Assembly: GCA_030686995.1 (NCBI GenBank)
Contig: CM060692.1
Span: 15,109,465 to 15,173,464, forward strand
From: Artemisia argyi
Taxonomy: Eukaryota; Streptophyta; Magnoliopsida; Asterales; Asteraceae
DNA: 64,000 bases
Reading direction: 5' to 3'
Shown here: positions 31,279-43,493 of the stretch, piece after piece
How the letters are laid out: each line of letters starts with the position of its first letter
Numbering within the stretch: the first letter of the stretch is position 1
The notes under the pieces: generated by a model
Seen by the model: the letters and a program-made list of their open reading frames with translations, nothing else
The model's database searches: none
Told to the model about the DNA's origin: nothing
Translations under genes and position numbers: made by a program

Positions 31279-34200
31279 GAATTATGTGAGTTTGCAGTTT
31301 CTTAAATTGGATAATTCATAAAATGACATAAGCAAATGAAGTAGTAAATTAACTTGAAATTTCTATTGAAACCAAGTGGTGGTGTTCACAAATACTTTAG
31401 TTATTTATGTTTATATCTTCTTATAAACATGAAGTCTTTTAACTATTACAAGACTTATAATAAAGTAAGACGTTAAACTTGTTATGTTTCAAACAAGAAA
31501 TCATTGAGTTGATCAATGATGTACAACGTAAAGTGGGAATATAACAGTTTATGTCTTCTTAAGACATGAACATGAAGTAACTTGTTCAAAAGGTACTTAT
31601 GTTATATAGCATGCAATTGGCTTGGAAATTCTATTGTACCATTAAGTTGACTTAGTTGGTAAATAGGTAAGCCAAAGGGAATAAGTTTATCTTACATATT
31701 GTTAGTTTGTCTCACAATATTAATTCTAATGAAACATCACAAGTTGGTGGTGTGTTCAGTTAGGAAAAATCAAACTCTTGTTATATTGTTTGATTAAAAG
31801 ATAAATATGACTTCTTTTCTTCCAAAAGTTATTAAGGTTAGAAAATTGAGTATGGATTGAATATACTCAATAAGACTCCAACCTAGAAGATTAAATAAGA
31901 CATTATGGAATGTGATGAATCACATTAAAGTCTTAAAATGAAGTTCTGATTTTGTTAATAAGTAGTTTTAACAAACAAGAGTCAGGAACTGTAAAATATT
32001 TTTGTAATATCCCAAATGAGAACGATTTAGTGTTGCTCATCTTGCTAAAGTATTTATAAAATACAAAAGGCAAGTGGGAGTTTTGTTTAGATCTTGAAAG
32101 ATCAAAATTACAAAATATATAATCTTCTAAAACCACACTAGTGAAAATCATGATGAAACTCTCATTCATAGATCTGTAGGGATGTCTCAGATATTTAATT
32201 AATATGCTGAGAATTATGAATTACAGGATCAAAGTAAGCCTGTTAATCATAATGACGCATTTACTAATTATGGTAAATTGCTCATACTATGAATGTTAAG
32301 ATGCTGTCCATAAAGATAAGTCAACTTTGAAAACTTGGTTTATCTTAATGAAGATGAGTTTCTGCAAGAGAAGAAAAACCCTAGAGGTTTAAATCTTTGC
32401 ATAAAGAATCAAATGGACAAAATTGTATACATATTTTAATGTATGTCTTATGACAAGATTATTAATCATACTTAAGTAATTAACTATGATTGAATACTCT
32501 TTCCTAAGCACATTAAAATACAAAGATGGTAATTGTCATACTCATTTTTATGAATATGAAATTTGACAATGGATTATAAAACCTCTTTCTTATATAATTA
32601 CTTAAGCGAGGACGATGAGTAATTAAGAGTTTTATGAATTCATTTAATCTTTGAAAGTATACAAAATGCAAGAATCCAAGTATGGATAGATGCATGCATC
32701 AAGGAGATAAATCTTATGTTTAAATATTAAATCTATGTTTTGATTTATAATTTAAAATAAGATAACTCCTAAGTAATTCTGAAAGCTAGTGGGAGTATTA
32801 TGTTTACTTATTTAAATCATATATGTTGTATAACATATAGTTAGTAACATTCTATATAAGTTAAAAGGTAAGTCATAACTTGGAATGAAACTTTACTTGA
32901 AAGATTTAATAAGTAAAACATACAACCTTGAATATATGTTTATTGATGTAAACATGTGCGGTAAATGAATCTAATAGAACATGATATATCATTTAGAAAG
33001 TTTAAATGGATATGTAGTACATGAATGAAATTAAGTTGGACACGAGAATTTTTCATGTACATCATGTTGTTGTTATATCATGCTTTGATAAAAGATGATT
33101 TGACAACATTGATATCTAATTGAAAGATATTAGATAAGTTGTGTAATGAATATTCTAAAGGAATATATTTGGATATAGAATCACATCCTCAGCCTGGAAC
33201 AATTTCTAGATTCTATAAATGAACAATTTGTAAAATTGTCATAGCCAACAAACTTGAAAGTTTGGAAGGAATAAAACATTACACATTGAAGTTTACGGAA
33301 AAGAGCATATTGTTGTTTGCATACAATGATGCTAATATAAATTGAGATGACACTCAATACTAGTCATGGAAGGATTTCATCCTTGTTAATAGCCATGTGT
33401 ACTAGTTATGCTTAACGAAAAGCATAGTTGCATTATACGTTAAAGAATAAGAATACTTTCAACTTTAAAGGTTTGGAAGTTTAATTATCATAAATTGTAT
33501 GTTGATGATGTCATACACATTTTATGATGTATTATGTGGTTATATCAAATTATTTGAATGCACATATACAAGAATTTCGTTAATTGAATTCTTGAAATAA
33601 GTATTCTCAAAATTCCGATAGATCAAAGTTAGTTGAATAATGCCTTGTCAACAAGTATGATTATCATTACTTGGGCATAATTGTCAACAAGTATGATTGT
33701 TATTACTTGAGACAAAATTCATTAACAAGATTTTTTCATGCATTGATCTATTTAGTATTTGGATAAGGGATGTTAAGCAATTATTATTTAATAATGAATT
33801 AAAGTACTGAGTACGTTTGTTTTCATTAATAATAGATTGTATCCCATATTTGCATGTTTAATCCATGAATAACTTATGTTATGTTATTCTAAATAGTCCG
33901 TTGTCAATTAATGATATGGGAGTATCATTGAACTAAGACAAATCTGAGTTTTGGTATAATATATTAAAATATATTGATGCGTGGACATGCCAAATTCAAA
34001 TGATATTCAATAATGGATAAATTGAATATAGGACAAAATCCCAATTACATGATTATACTTATGGATGTTGTCATTATAGTGAATCATGAATATTTATCCT
34101 CAGACTTGAGATACCAGGTAACTACTGTGGATGTAGCTCATTTTCTGTGAGATAATCTAACGCTATCCGTAACTGGTAGTTATAAGGATTATTTTCAGAG

Positions 34201-34573
34201 GTGATGCGAAGTTCATAGGTTACGCTTGTAGTCAATACAGGATTTGGTTCCTTCAAATTTGTTTTGAAGTTTAATACTGTTTGGCCACTCGTAGGATTAA
34301 CAAGATGTTTGCATGGCCATGCCCAAGGTCTATCTGGAATGCGTTCAGATGAATTGGTAATCTTGCTTGATCATAAATAACGAGAAACACTAGTTAATTA
34401 TGGAATGACTTCGATCCATATCCATATTAACATAGTATTAGAATCAAAAGGATAAGTATGATGATGAATCATCAAAGGTGGTTTTTTCCAGGAAACCATA
34501 CTCGTGATCGTTCTGGGGACATTGGCGTGTTATGCTAGACTAACCATTGTCATTATTACATTAATGTATATCC

Positions 34574-34583
34574 GAGTGGGAGC
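34574..34583 (+). other. LARD2 polypurine tract
   Basis: GAGTGGGAGC lies immediately before the 3' LTR and would prime plus-strand synthesis. Confidence 0.75.
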
Positions 34584-35379
34584 TGTTAGTTTTAACGGAT
34601 AAAAATTAATGAATATGTCCTGACTCGAACTCGAGACTTCGGGATTGCACACTTTACGTATGAGTTTCAATTAATTAATAATTATTGTTTTAGTGACGAA
34701 TAATTATTAAATTCACAAAATGATCGTTGGAGGAAAGATGAAGGACTGAACTTAAAATAGAGTTCAAGAAAAACATGGAATGGGCTTGTAAAACCCATGT
34801 TTGGCCAAACCCAACCCATTAGGGTGTAGGGTTTGTGTCTTGTGCTCCAAGATGTTGATTAGTATATAAACAAACCTCTTTGTTCATTCTAATCATCCCT
34901 TGGTTCACTTGCAAACCAAATCTCCTTCTCTTTCTCCTCTTGAGTTAGAAATCGAACTACACCCTTATAGGGTTCCTACTAGATTTCTAAGCTCAAAACC
35001 ATTCTTGTTTTGTTGATCAACTACACCCTTCTAGGGTTCCTACGCGATCTTCTAAACATTGTGTTTGGATTGCTTGTGAATTAAGAACCTAGCTTTTCTT
35101 ATTGAAACGCTACTAATACGTGTGTTCAAGAACGAAGTGTTGGCATACTTTTGCTAACAAGGTGATTTGCCCTATTCGACAAACCCTAGTCGATCAACCA
35201 TTAAACCCAATTGGGTTTATAGTTCTTGTTCCATTGGTTTCTTGTTCTTGCTAGAAATCACAAAGAGGTACGCATCCATTTATATTCGGTTAATTTATTA
35301 TTTGTATTTGATCTATTCCGCTGCATACTCTTTAATGTTTATGTGTTTATACTATTGTTATGATTCACATATTCCAACA
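34584..35379 (+). repeat. LARD2 3' LTR
   Basis: This LTR is 796 bp, equal in length to the 5' LTR, and ends CCAACA before GATAC. Confidence 0.9.
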
Positions 35380-35500
35380 GATACAAATCCAACTAAGGAG
35401 AAAGATGTGTATGTTTATAATCTTTTAAAAGATATCGATAGTTTGGGTATTAATTATGAGAAGGTTACATATACTTCTGATTACTTCCCGCAGCTTAAGG

Positions 35501-36372
35501 TGTTAGTTTATGGACATTATTTTAGTAGTCGTATGTTAGGATCGAACTCGAGATCACAGGATTGCACACTTTACGTATGAGAATCGATGTTAAATAATTA
35601 ATATATAAATAGTTATATTTAATTATTAAATCACAAGATAAAGTAACTAATACGTGAGGGACTTATTAGTACGAAAACCAATCCCGTGGGGTGTTGGTTG
35701 AAACCAGTCGAACATGAAAGGAATGGAGGGGTCCGAGTGTCGTTTTGTGAAACTTGAGGAGGTGATAGGCTCTAACTTGGAGAACAAGTGTGAGGGCTAT
35801 ATAAACATCTCATTGGCTACACAATTAAAAGACGATACTTAAATTCCTATACCAATCCAGACGCATGATATGGAGACTAACCATTCGCATGCATGAAGAT
35901 TCTATTATTGCATGATATCTCATGCTACTCTATACGTATGAAAAGAAAAAAATAGATTGTTTTGCTTTTCATCTATTGCGAATGGCAGTGGTTTCTTTTA
36001 GTCAACAAATCAAAAGCATTACTTAGTGTTTGATTGTTTTTATTTGTGATTCAAGAACTAGCATTCACATCGAATCGCTAATAATACGTGTGTACAAGAA
36101 CGTGGTACTAACACATTATTGTTAGTATTCTTGGATTGAATTACACAAGAGGTAAGGGGTAATTCTTATAATCCACATAAACCCTAATTAGGGTTCTTGA
36201 TTTGAAGATTGCAATTGATTCTTGTTCGGGCTAGAATCACAAAGGTATGTTTACTATTTATTATTGATTAATTAATTACATGTTATATGATCTTGTTTAT
36301 AACGCTTCCGCTATGCTCTCTTGATGTGTTTGGTTTATTTTATATGTTTGTCATAATATCATAATTCCAACA
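35501..36372 (+). repeat. LARD3 5' LTR
   Basis: This 872-bp LTR has a TATA box CTATATAAAC at 35797-35806 and a TAAGG candidate target sequence at 35496-35500. The partner LTR is not in the window. Confidence 0.85.
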
Positions 36373-36387
36373 GTGGCATCTAGAGCC
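36373..36387 (+). other. LARD3 primer binding site
   Basis: GTGGCATCTAGAGCC is identical to the LARD1 primer site. It resembles the initiator-Met tRNA site with one inserted base. Confidence 0.65.
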
Positions 36388-37675
36388 GTTATAATGTGTA
36401 ATTGATTATCGAAATGTATAAAAATTGAATCTTGATTCGTTTAATTACATGTTTTTAGGGTTTTTCGATTCCTAACCCTAATTTTTTTATTAGGTCGATT
36501 GACCTATTAGGGTTTTTAGGGTTTTGTTTTTTGAATTTTTTTAATATGATTAGAAACCCTAGGGTGTCATGTAATTGGTTATGCGTTTTAGTAAACGATC
36601 TTGGTGCAATATGTTAATTGTTAAGCATAATCCATGAAAAGTGCATGTTTGCATGGATTTTATTGTGTGAGAATTTAAATGGTTTAAATTGAATATTGAT
36701 TAAATGTTAAGTTATATCGCAACATGTAAATTTATTAATAGATGTCGAATTGGGGAAAACTCCAATATTAAGTAATCAATTATGTGCTATGTGGTATTTG
36801 TTTAGTTTTGGCTTACGCAATCGATTTATCGATGTATGTGGCTCTTTTTCCTTTGAAGAAGAAAGCCTTAATTGAATAAATGCATAATACACCTAGACTT
36901 GATTATTAATAGGACTATTGAATAAATTTGCATGTGGCTACATGTTTTATACATACTTAATTGTTATGTTATGTATATGTTTATTTGGTTATTTATTTTT
37001 TTATTATATATTACTTGTTTTTGTTTACTATTATGTTAGACATGTTTATAAACGAAAAGGGTAATTTTGAATAGAAAAATAATATGGACTAAATAAATAG
37101 CGAAATTGGTTTTAAGAGTCAAAATTTCAAAGGTTTGTTGATTGATGTTTTTGTACGTAATGGTTAACTAGGCTCGACCGAAGTTTACACACTACAAGAT
37201 GGGTATAAGGTTGGCTTCGCATTAAATTGTGGCCTTAGATAGACAACATTCTGTCTTAACGCTCGTTTGTGTGTAAATTAGACTTACCGAACAACCATTA
37301 CATGTACACTGTCATCTTAAGGGTGAATTCACCACAATTCCACAATGATTATCCGAAACACTAAGCTTTAGGGCTTATGAAAAAGTACGATATAAGTGGA
37401 CGATAATTGTTGGTAATTCTTTAATTGGTGAACCCGATACCTCAATCAAAACTTTGCTATTTTACTCTTAGTAAATTGGTAAAAAAAATGTTTTATAAAA
37501 CCAATGTTATGAAGTTGTATGCATGCTTCTTCATACATTATTTTGATTACACGTCAAAATTTAATACCCTTATAAAATTAAGTCAAATGCCATCTAATTA
37601 AGAACACTTGAAGTTGTAGTTTACGTCATGTGAGAGCTTGGCTAGATTGCAATGGAGAGGTAAATTTCATAATTT

Positions 37676-37703
37676 CATTGCTAGCAGATCAACTGATGTA
37701 ATG
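37676..37703 (+). ncRNA. LARD hairpin motif, copy 1 (LARD3)
   Basis: Stem strands CATTGC and GTAATG pair with one G-U wobble. The centre is unchanged. Confidence 0.6.
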
Positions 37704-37896
37704 GATTTATGAGTTTGCAGTTTTTAAGTTAGACGACTTAAATTGAGTAGGAAGTGAGATCTTGGACTCAAGGTATAAAGATGGGGATCAAACATGCTTA
37801 CAATACAAAAGTTTTGTGATTGTAAATCCCATAAATATAGGAATTGCAATATGATATTGGCAATTATTGTTCGACAATTACCTTGTTGAATACTAT

Positions 37897-37924
37897 CATT
37901 ACTAGCAGATCAACTGATGTAATG
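37897..37924 (+). ncRNA. LARD hairpin motif, copy 2 (LARD3)
   Basis: Stem strands CATTAC and GTAATG pair fully. It starts 221 bases after copy 1. Confidence 0.6.
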
Positions 37925-39170
37925 GTACTATGTCAATTAGGATCCTAGCTTTAAGAAAATACTATGGTTTAAATGAATATTTACCAATGGGTATTTTATT
38001 TTCTTAAAGATCTAATTATCGAAAATACTTAAATTGAATTTTGTAATTCGTTTTAATGTATTAATGCAACGTTCAAACCGTAAACGCACTTTGGGCTTTG
38101 GTAAATTGATCCCATTCTGTTTTCAAACAAGTGTTTGATTAAGAATAATTTACTTAAAAGATAAAAGAAGTCTCCTTTCTATGAAAGAAGAATGAGACAC
38201 AATCATATTCCTTTTCATGAATGAGCAAGGATAATAGGAATATTAGATATGTCTAAATTCTAATATAACTCATAGCAAATTTTTTAATAGTTAAGAAAAT
38301 TGCGAATAGTTTCCATAGAGATTTTATCATCCTCATTCGGTGATTAAATTCTTAGTAACAAATATGATATTTGGTTAACAGAAAATTATGTATGACATTT
38401 TATGAGTTATTATAATTAGAAGCTAGACCAATTACCGCAAAATGTTTAAAAACAAACTAGTTGTTTTGACTATTTTAAATGTGCTACATTGTGAGATGGT
38501 AGACCTGTTAAGGAAGAAATTGCATGCCCAATTTTCAAGTTAATAGCATTTGGTGGATAGTCCATCATTTACATAGGAAGATACACTCTTTAGTGCATAA
38601 GTAATTGTTACGTATGGACATTCAAAGGTGTAGGAAAGTTAAAAGCACACTATTTTCTTTCACTAGATATGAAACATTTAGAATGTTGTCAAATTCAGTG
38701 AGAGTATTGTGTACTTATTACTGAATAAGGAATTATTATAATGATCTTTAATTCAGTGGGATTTACAAGCTTTGACATCTTGGTAGCTAAAGATAATTAC
38801 TTTCCAAGTGTAGACACTCATACTTTTAAGGATAGTCTTGTACGTTTCCTTACTAGACATTGTTGTTCTACATCTTCTTGTTATGCTAAAATCTATGACA
38901 CAATCATATTGATCACATAAACAAATGCATGGCGTGTTGTTTATCAACTATATGAGGTTGTTCCATGCACAAGTGGGAGAAATGTTATCTTTAATGTGTG
39001 CAAGAAACAACTCATAAAGATATGATTTAATGGATTCTCTTGACTGCAAGGTAAGAGAATAATGTTCTAATATGAATTATACTAATCTAATTCAAGAAAC
39101 ACTTGGTGTTACAATTTATGTTATGTGAGAGCTTAGCTAGATTGTAACAACAAGGTGAATTTCATATTTT

Positions 39171-39198
39171 CATTACTAGCAGATCAACTGATGTAATT
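39171..39198 (+). ncRNA. LARD hairpin motif, copy 3 (LARD3)
   Basis: Stem strands CATTAC and GTAATT have one terminal mismatch, as in the matching copy of LARD1. It starts 1274 bases after copy 2 (1283 in LARD1). Confidence 0.55.
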
Positions 39199-39966
39199 GA
39201 ACTATGAGAATTTGCAGTTTCTAAATTAGATACCTATTAGAACATGTGTCAATATGATATCAAGACTACTTTAATTAGTATATTTATGAATTCATGGAAT
39301 GACATAAATTAATTAAGTAATCTAATGCTACTTCAATCTAAATATTTATGTGTTCTTGGAATGACATAAATAAATGAATAAATAATGTTGTTTACATTAT
39401 TGTGAAGTTATATATTAACTTGAAATTACTATTGAAACCAAAAGATGGTGTTCATAATTACTTTAGTTAAACATGTTTATGTTTCATTGTAAAGATATAA
39501 ACATAAAGTCTTTTAATTGTTACAAGACTTATAATAAAATAAGACGTTATATTGTTATGTATTTTAATTAAGACATATACATGAAGTTATTAAATTGTTA
39601 AATGACTTATAACGTATAGTGGGGTTATAACAGTTTATGTTTTCTTGTAAAGACATGAACATGAAGTGACTTTGTAAAAAGTACTTGTGTTATAAAGCAT
39701 GTAATTGGCTTGAAAATTATTATACCATTAAAATGTATTAGTTGGTAAATAGACAAGTCAAAACGAATAGGGTTATCTTAAATATTGTTAGATTGTCTTA
39801 CAATATTAATACTAATGAAATACCAAATGTTTATGGTATGTTCAATTAGGAAAATCAAACTCTTGTTATATTGTTTGATTAAAGATAACTATGACTTCTT
39901 TTTTTCCAAAAGTTATCAAGGTTAGTATATTGAGTATGGCTTGGACATATTTAATAGAACTTCAAC

Positions 39967-40544
39967 TGTTGGTCCCTTTTACTTGGTTATCAGTAACTAA
40001 GAAGCTAAAGTAACCAAGTTGTATGACTTTAAACAAAGATGTATAAAAATGATTAACAATAAAGAACGTAAATATAAGAGACAATATTTTCCAACGTTTA
40101 ATTCTTTATTAGAAGTTAATCACAAAGAATCGTACCCAAGTGTTTGCGGAATAACACTTGGGATTAAAAACGACAAGTATTGTATGGACTCCTCACTAAA
40201 CTCAATCTATGTTGAGTGACAACTTAAATTACCCACTGAGCTATCTCAGGGGCTTGTGTTGTTCTTTGGAGGAGTAAAGTGGTTTGTGAATGCTTTGCAT
40301 TAATTGCACAAACTTGTCAACTTTTACTCCTCACATTAGCTTCCTATTTATACACAAGTATAGAACAACTAGTTATACATTGGACATAAAGTTTCCCTAA
40401 CAATATCTTGAAAGATATTATTCTTCTGGCAAGGAACCTTCATTGAGTTAAGTCCAAAAGGCACTTTCTGATGACAGACTGGTTTTAACCATTTTGGGAA
40501 AGTTTGACATTAAAGTGATAAAGCACTTTAATAATGCAGCTCAA
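39967..40544 (-). repeat. Copia-1 3' LTR, truncated
   Basis: This LTR starts TGTTGGTCCC on the plus strand and matches 46211-46788. At 40544 it joins directly to reverse-transcriptase coding sequence with a short CAA overlap, marking a deletion. The frame at 40019-40219 is LTR sequence, not a gene. Confidence 0.85.
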
Positions 40545-43203
40545 TCATTCCTCTGTACTGGGTTTGATTCACTGATTTTCCAGTAAGATCAGGGCCAAGG
40601 TTGTTTGGAGGAACCATAGGAGTTTTTACTGAAGAGCAGTCAGTGAGCTCATACTTTTTCAGTAGGTTCTTGAGGTACTTTTCTTGGCAAATGGATATTC
40701 CTTTCTCAGTTTGTTTAATTTGGAGTCCAAGAAAATATGTGAGTTCACCCATCATGCTCATTTCAAACTTTGTGGTCATCAGTTTCTCAAACTGTTTGCA
40801 AAGTTTGTAACTTGTTGAGCCAAAGATGATGTCATCAACATATACTTGGACAAGAATGACATCATCCTTTGTTCTGTAGATGAACAGTGTGTTGTCAATT
40901 CTTCCTCTGAAAAACTTGTTTTGGATCAGGAAGGCTGAAAGAGTTTCATACCATGCCCTGGGTGCTTGTTTCAGTCCATAAAGGGCTTTGTTAAGCTTGT
41001 AGACATGGTTGGGATATTCACTACTTTCGAAACCAGGAGGCTGTTGCACATAAACATCTTCTTTGATGTTACCATTCAGGAATGCACTTTTAACATCCAT
41101 TTGGTAAGCTTTAAAGTTCATGTAAGTTGCATAAGCAAGGAAGATCCTGATGGCTTCCATTCTTGCAACAGGTGCAAAGGTTTCCTCATAGTCTATACCT
41201 TCCTGTTGATTATATCCTTTGGCAACCAGTCTTGCTTTGTTTTTGATGACTGTGCCATTCTCATCAGTCTTGTTCATAAAGACCCATTTCATACCAATGA
41301 TTAAAACACCCTGGGGGCATTCAACAAGGGTCATGACATCATTTCTGTCAAATTGTTCCAATTCATCTCTCATGGCCTGAACCCAACTTTCATAAGTCAG
41401 GGCTTCTTTAACATTTTTAGGCTCAATTTCTGAGAGATAGTCAGCATAAAGACATATATTGGCAGTGGCAGCCTTGAGTTTAGCAGCCTTGCTTCTTGTG
41501 AGCATACCTTCAGTGGGTTCACCAATGATGTTCACAAGCTCAATGATTTTGGATCTAGTCCAGCTATCCTGAGGTTTGGGATAAGAGTTTGAGCTTGAAG
41601 GAGCCTGATTAGGTTCAGACTCAGGAACATGAGGTAACTCATCAATATGTGCTTCAGTGACAATTGTAGGAACAATTTGGTCTGAGGGTTCCTGAACAAT
41701 TTGTTCAGTGGTGTCAGTCTCATTTGAGACAGGCTGAGTTTCAATGAACTCACTGATAGGTGGTTGGGGAAGGTTGTGAGGGATGATGTAATAGGAGACG
41801 TCAGCATCAGCTTGGTATTGGGTTGAGGGATTGTTCTCAGGATGATACTCATCAGGAGGGTATCTTGATGAGTCATCAATACCAATTTCTTCTACTGAGG
41901 AATTTGAGAACCTGATGGATTCAGTGCTCTCATCAACAGTAATGTGATAAGTTTCCTCAGTTTGTTGTCTCTTTGTGTTGAACACCCTGAAGGCTTTAGA
42001 GACCAAGGAATATCCCAGGAAGTATCCATCATCAGCTTTGGCATCAAATTTACCCAAGTGATCCTTGTGATTATGTATAAACACAGGACACCCAAATACA
42101 TGAAAATAGCTGATGTCAGGAATCCTTCCTTTGAATATTTCATAAGGAGTCTTATTATGTCTTTTCACAATGATTGACCTATTTTGAGTGTAGCAGGCTG
42201 TTTTAACTGCCTCTGTCCAAAAATGTTTTGAGAGGACTGAGCCATTTAACATTGTTTTTGCTGCCTCAATGAGTGTTCTATTTCTCCTTTCAGCTACTCC
42301 ATTTTGCTCAGGAGTATAGGGAGAAGTGAAATTTTGAGAAATTCCTTTCTCATCACAAAAACACTCAAGGTCTTGGTTTTTGAATTCAGTGCCATTGTCA
42401 GTCCTGATCTGTTTAACTTTGACATCATTTTGATTTTCAATGTTCCTGGCAAATGACATGATGGTTTCAGCTGCCTGACTCTTTTTGGTCAGGAAGTAAA
42501 CCCAAGTATATCTTGAGTATTCATCCACAATGACCAGAGTATACTTCTCATGGTGGATGGACATTGGACTTACAGGTCCAAAAAGGTCCATATGAAGAAG
42601 ATGCAGGCAACTTTTGATGGAAAAGGTTTGTTTGGTTTTGAATGATGCCCTGTGGTGTTTTCCTTTTTCACAAGCAGAACAAGGCTTGTCTTTCGTATAC
42701 ACCAGGGATGGAAGGCCTAGAACTTTGTTCTGTTTGGCCAGGTTGTTGATGTTCTTGAAGTTGAGATAAGAGAGTCTCCTATGCCATAGCCAGTTGATTG
42801 TCTCACTTGCCTTTGAGAATAGACAAGTCCCATTCTGAGTCAGGGATGACATGTCAAGGACATATACATCATCCCTCCTAGGGGCAATCAACACAACTTC
42901 CTTATTGGCATTAAAGATGGTCCCTCTCTTGTCCTCAAACTGAACTATGTATTTAGCATCACATAGTTGGGAAACACTTATCAGGTTGTACTTGAGACCA
43001 TTAACATAAGCTATTCTTGTAAAAACTATACCATTGCAGTTTACTGAACCATAACCTTCAGTGGGAGCTGATGAGTTATCACCAAATACTACTTTAGGTC
43101 CTGGTTCTTCTACATATTTGTACAGAAAACTTTTCACACCAGTCATACTTCTGGAGCATCCACTGTCTAGATGCCAAGTAGGATCCTTGATGTGTTTCTG
43201 CAT
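40528..43203 (-). CDS. Copia-1 protease-integrase-reverse transcriptase frame
   Basis: This open frame has 891 codons. The aspartic protease signature [10 protein letters not shown] lies at about 13-22. The pre-integrase zinc region ([19 protein letters not shown]) is at about 138-180. The integrase core lies at about 205-315, with acidic residues in LLHMDLFGP and IRTDNGTEF and the motif [15 protein letters not shown]. Reverse transcriptase covers about 610-860, with [24 protein letters not shown] and the catalytic YVDD. It ends early in the QYRGMI region, where the deletion joins LTR sequence, so RNase H is lost. An in-frame TAA (43219-43221) separates it from the upstream frame. The enzymes would copy and integrate the element's RNA; this copy is defective. 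Confidence 0.88.
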   Translation of the reverse strand: MQKHIKDPTWHLDSGCSRSMTGVKSFLYKYVEEPGPKVVFGDNSSAPTEGYGSVNCNGIVFTRIAYVNGLKYNLISVSQLCDAKYIVQFEDKRGTIFNANKEVVLIAPRRDDVYVLDMSSLTQNGTCLFSKASETINWLWHRRLSYLNFKNINNLAKQNKVLGLPSLVYTKDKPCSACEKGKHHRASFKTKQTFSIKSCLHLLHMDLFGPVSPMSIHHEKYTLVIVDEYSRYTWVYFLTKKSQAAETIMSFARNIENQNDVKVKQIRTDNGTEFKNQDLECFCDEKGISQNFTSPYTPEQNGVAERRNRTLIEAAKTMLNGSVLSKHFWTEAVKTACYTQNRSIIVKRHNKTPYEIFKGRIPDISYFHVFGCPVFIHNHKDHLGKFDAKADDGYFLGYSLVSKAFRVFNTKRQQTEETYHITVDESTESIRFSNSSVEEIGIDDSSRYPPDEYHPENNPSTQYQADADVSYYIIPHNLPQPPISEFIETQPVSNETDTTEQIVQEPSDQIVPTIVTEAHIDELPHVPESEPNQAPSSSNSYPKPQDSWTRSKIIELVNIIGEPTEGMLTRSKAAKLKAATANICLYADYLSEIEPKNVKEALTYESWVQAMRDELEQFDRNDVMTLVECPQGVLIIGMKWVFMNKTDENGTVIKNKARLVAKGYNQQEGIDYEETFAPVARMEAIRIFLAYATYMNFKAYQMDVKSAFLNGNIKEDVYVQQPPGFESSEYPNHVYKLNKALYGLKQAPRAWYETLSAFLIQNKFFRGRIDNTLFIYRTKDDVILVQVYVDDIIFGSTSYKLCKQFEKLMTTKFEMSMMGELTYFLGLQIKQTEKGISICQEKYLKNLLKKYELTDCSSVKTPMVPPNNLGPDLTGKSVNQTQYRGMIELHY

Positions 43204-43218
43204 AAACAGTAAACTGGG

Positions 43219-43445
43219 TTAGTTTTTCTTGTTGACCCACTTTCTAGTGGGCTTAGTCCTCAGGGACTTTTTGAACTCAGTTAGTGAATCATGGTCTGAA
43301 GTTATGTGACCTGAGCTTCCACATGTTTTACATTTTGTGGAGATTGATGCCTCAGGTGACTGAGAAGTGTTGGTTTGGTTTTTCCTTCTGGACTGAATCA
43401 CTTTGTCATGCCCCCTGGTTTCATGGGAGGGATCTCCACAGATAT

Positions 43446-43448
<3 letters not shown>
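43219..43448 (-). CDS. Copia-1 zinc-finger linker between gag and protease
   Basis: Only the part after the T-tract is real coding sequence: CGDPSHETRGHD, then CKTCGSSGHITSDHD, ending WVNKKN before TAA. Extra zinc-finger-like pairs before the protease are common in this lineage. The codons before it (43560-43449) are a poly-Lys artefact of the T-tract plus an antisense arm of the inverted duplication. Confidence 0.6.

Positions 43449-43493
<45 letters not shown>

Larger units (their letters stand above)
28473..34573 (+). other. LARD2 internal domain (non-coding)
   Basis: No conserved open frame is seen. It includes three hairpin-motif copies and, at 30086-30162 and 30182-30258, a 77-bp direct repeat starting AAGTCTATTTTCCATGAGAG. 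The layout is collinear with LARD1 (reverse) and LARD3. Confidence 0.8.
27661..35379 (+). mobile_element. LARD2: non-coding LTR retrotransposon in the GluRS exon
   Basis: Two 796-bp LTRs (27661-28456 and 34584-35379), with TG/CA ends, are flanked by the exact 5-bp duplication GATAC (27656-27660 and 35380-35384). The 6.1-kb interior has no gag or pol frame. A primer site TGGCATCAAGAGAC follows the left LTR and a polypurine tract GAGTGGGAGC precedes the right one, so the element reads on the plus strand. By eye the LTRs differ at about 12 of 796 positions. It is a sister of LARD1 and LARD3 and serves as their uninterrupted reference copy. Confidence 0.92.
26285..35500 (+). pseudogene. Cytosolic glutamyl-tRNA synthetase pseudogene, split by LARD2
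   Basis: Exons read 26285-26424, 26524-26623, 26729-26882 and 27279-27660, joined by phase-consistent GT-AG introns and continued at 35385-35500 after LARD2. The first three exons and the start of the fourth encode the GST-like N-terminal domain (MDLKLLIASDETPPLSVLAV, ILRYLGRTATKIPSLYERDD, FLVGHSLSIADITIWSYLA). Exon 4 also encodes the catalytic start, [20 protein letters not shown], which contains the class I HIGH signature. The enzyme normally charges tRNA-Glu in the cytosol, and the GST-like domain docks in multi-synthetase assemblies. The gene is dead here: TAA at 27392-27394 is in frame, LARD2 splits codons at 27661, and LARD3 cuts it again at 35501. The rest may lie beyond the window. 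The protein family is clear; whether this was the main gene copy or a spare duplicate is not. Confidence 0.85.
36388..39966 (+). other. LARD3 internal domain (non-coding)
   Basis: This part is collinear with LARD1 17,128-13,500 in reverse and with LARD2. No conserved frames are seen. The three hairpin motifs lie within it. Confidence 0.8.

Noticed and set aside
14298..39198. CRISPR-like array, because one motif recurs with varying intervals
   Set aside because: The intervals (about 220 and 1300 bases) and the plant context exclude it. The copies sit at matching places in separate retroelements.
40019..40219. 66-codon frame repeated at 46263-46463
   Set aside because: It is LTR sequence of Copia-1 read on the strand opposite to the element, with no recognisable domain.
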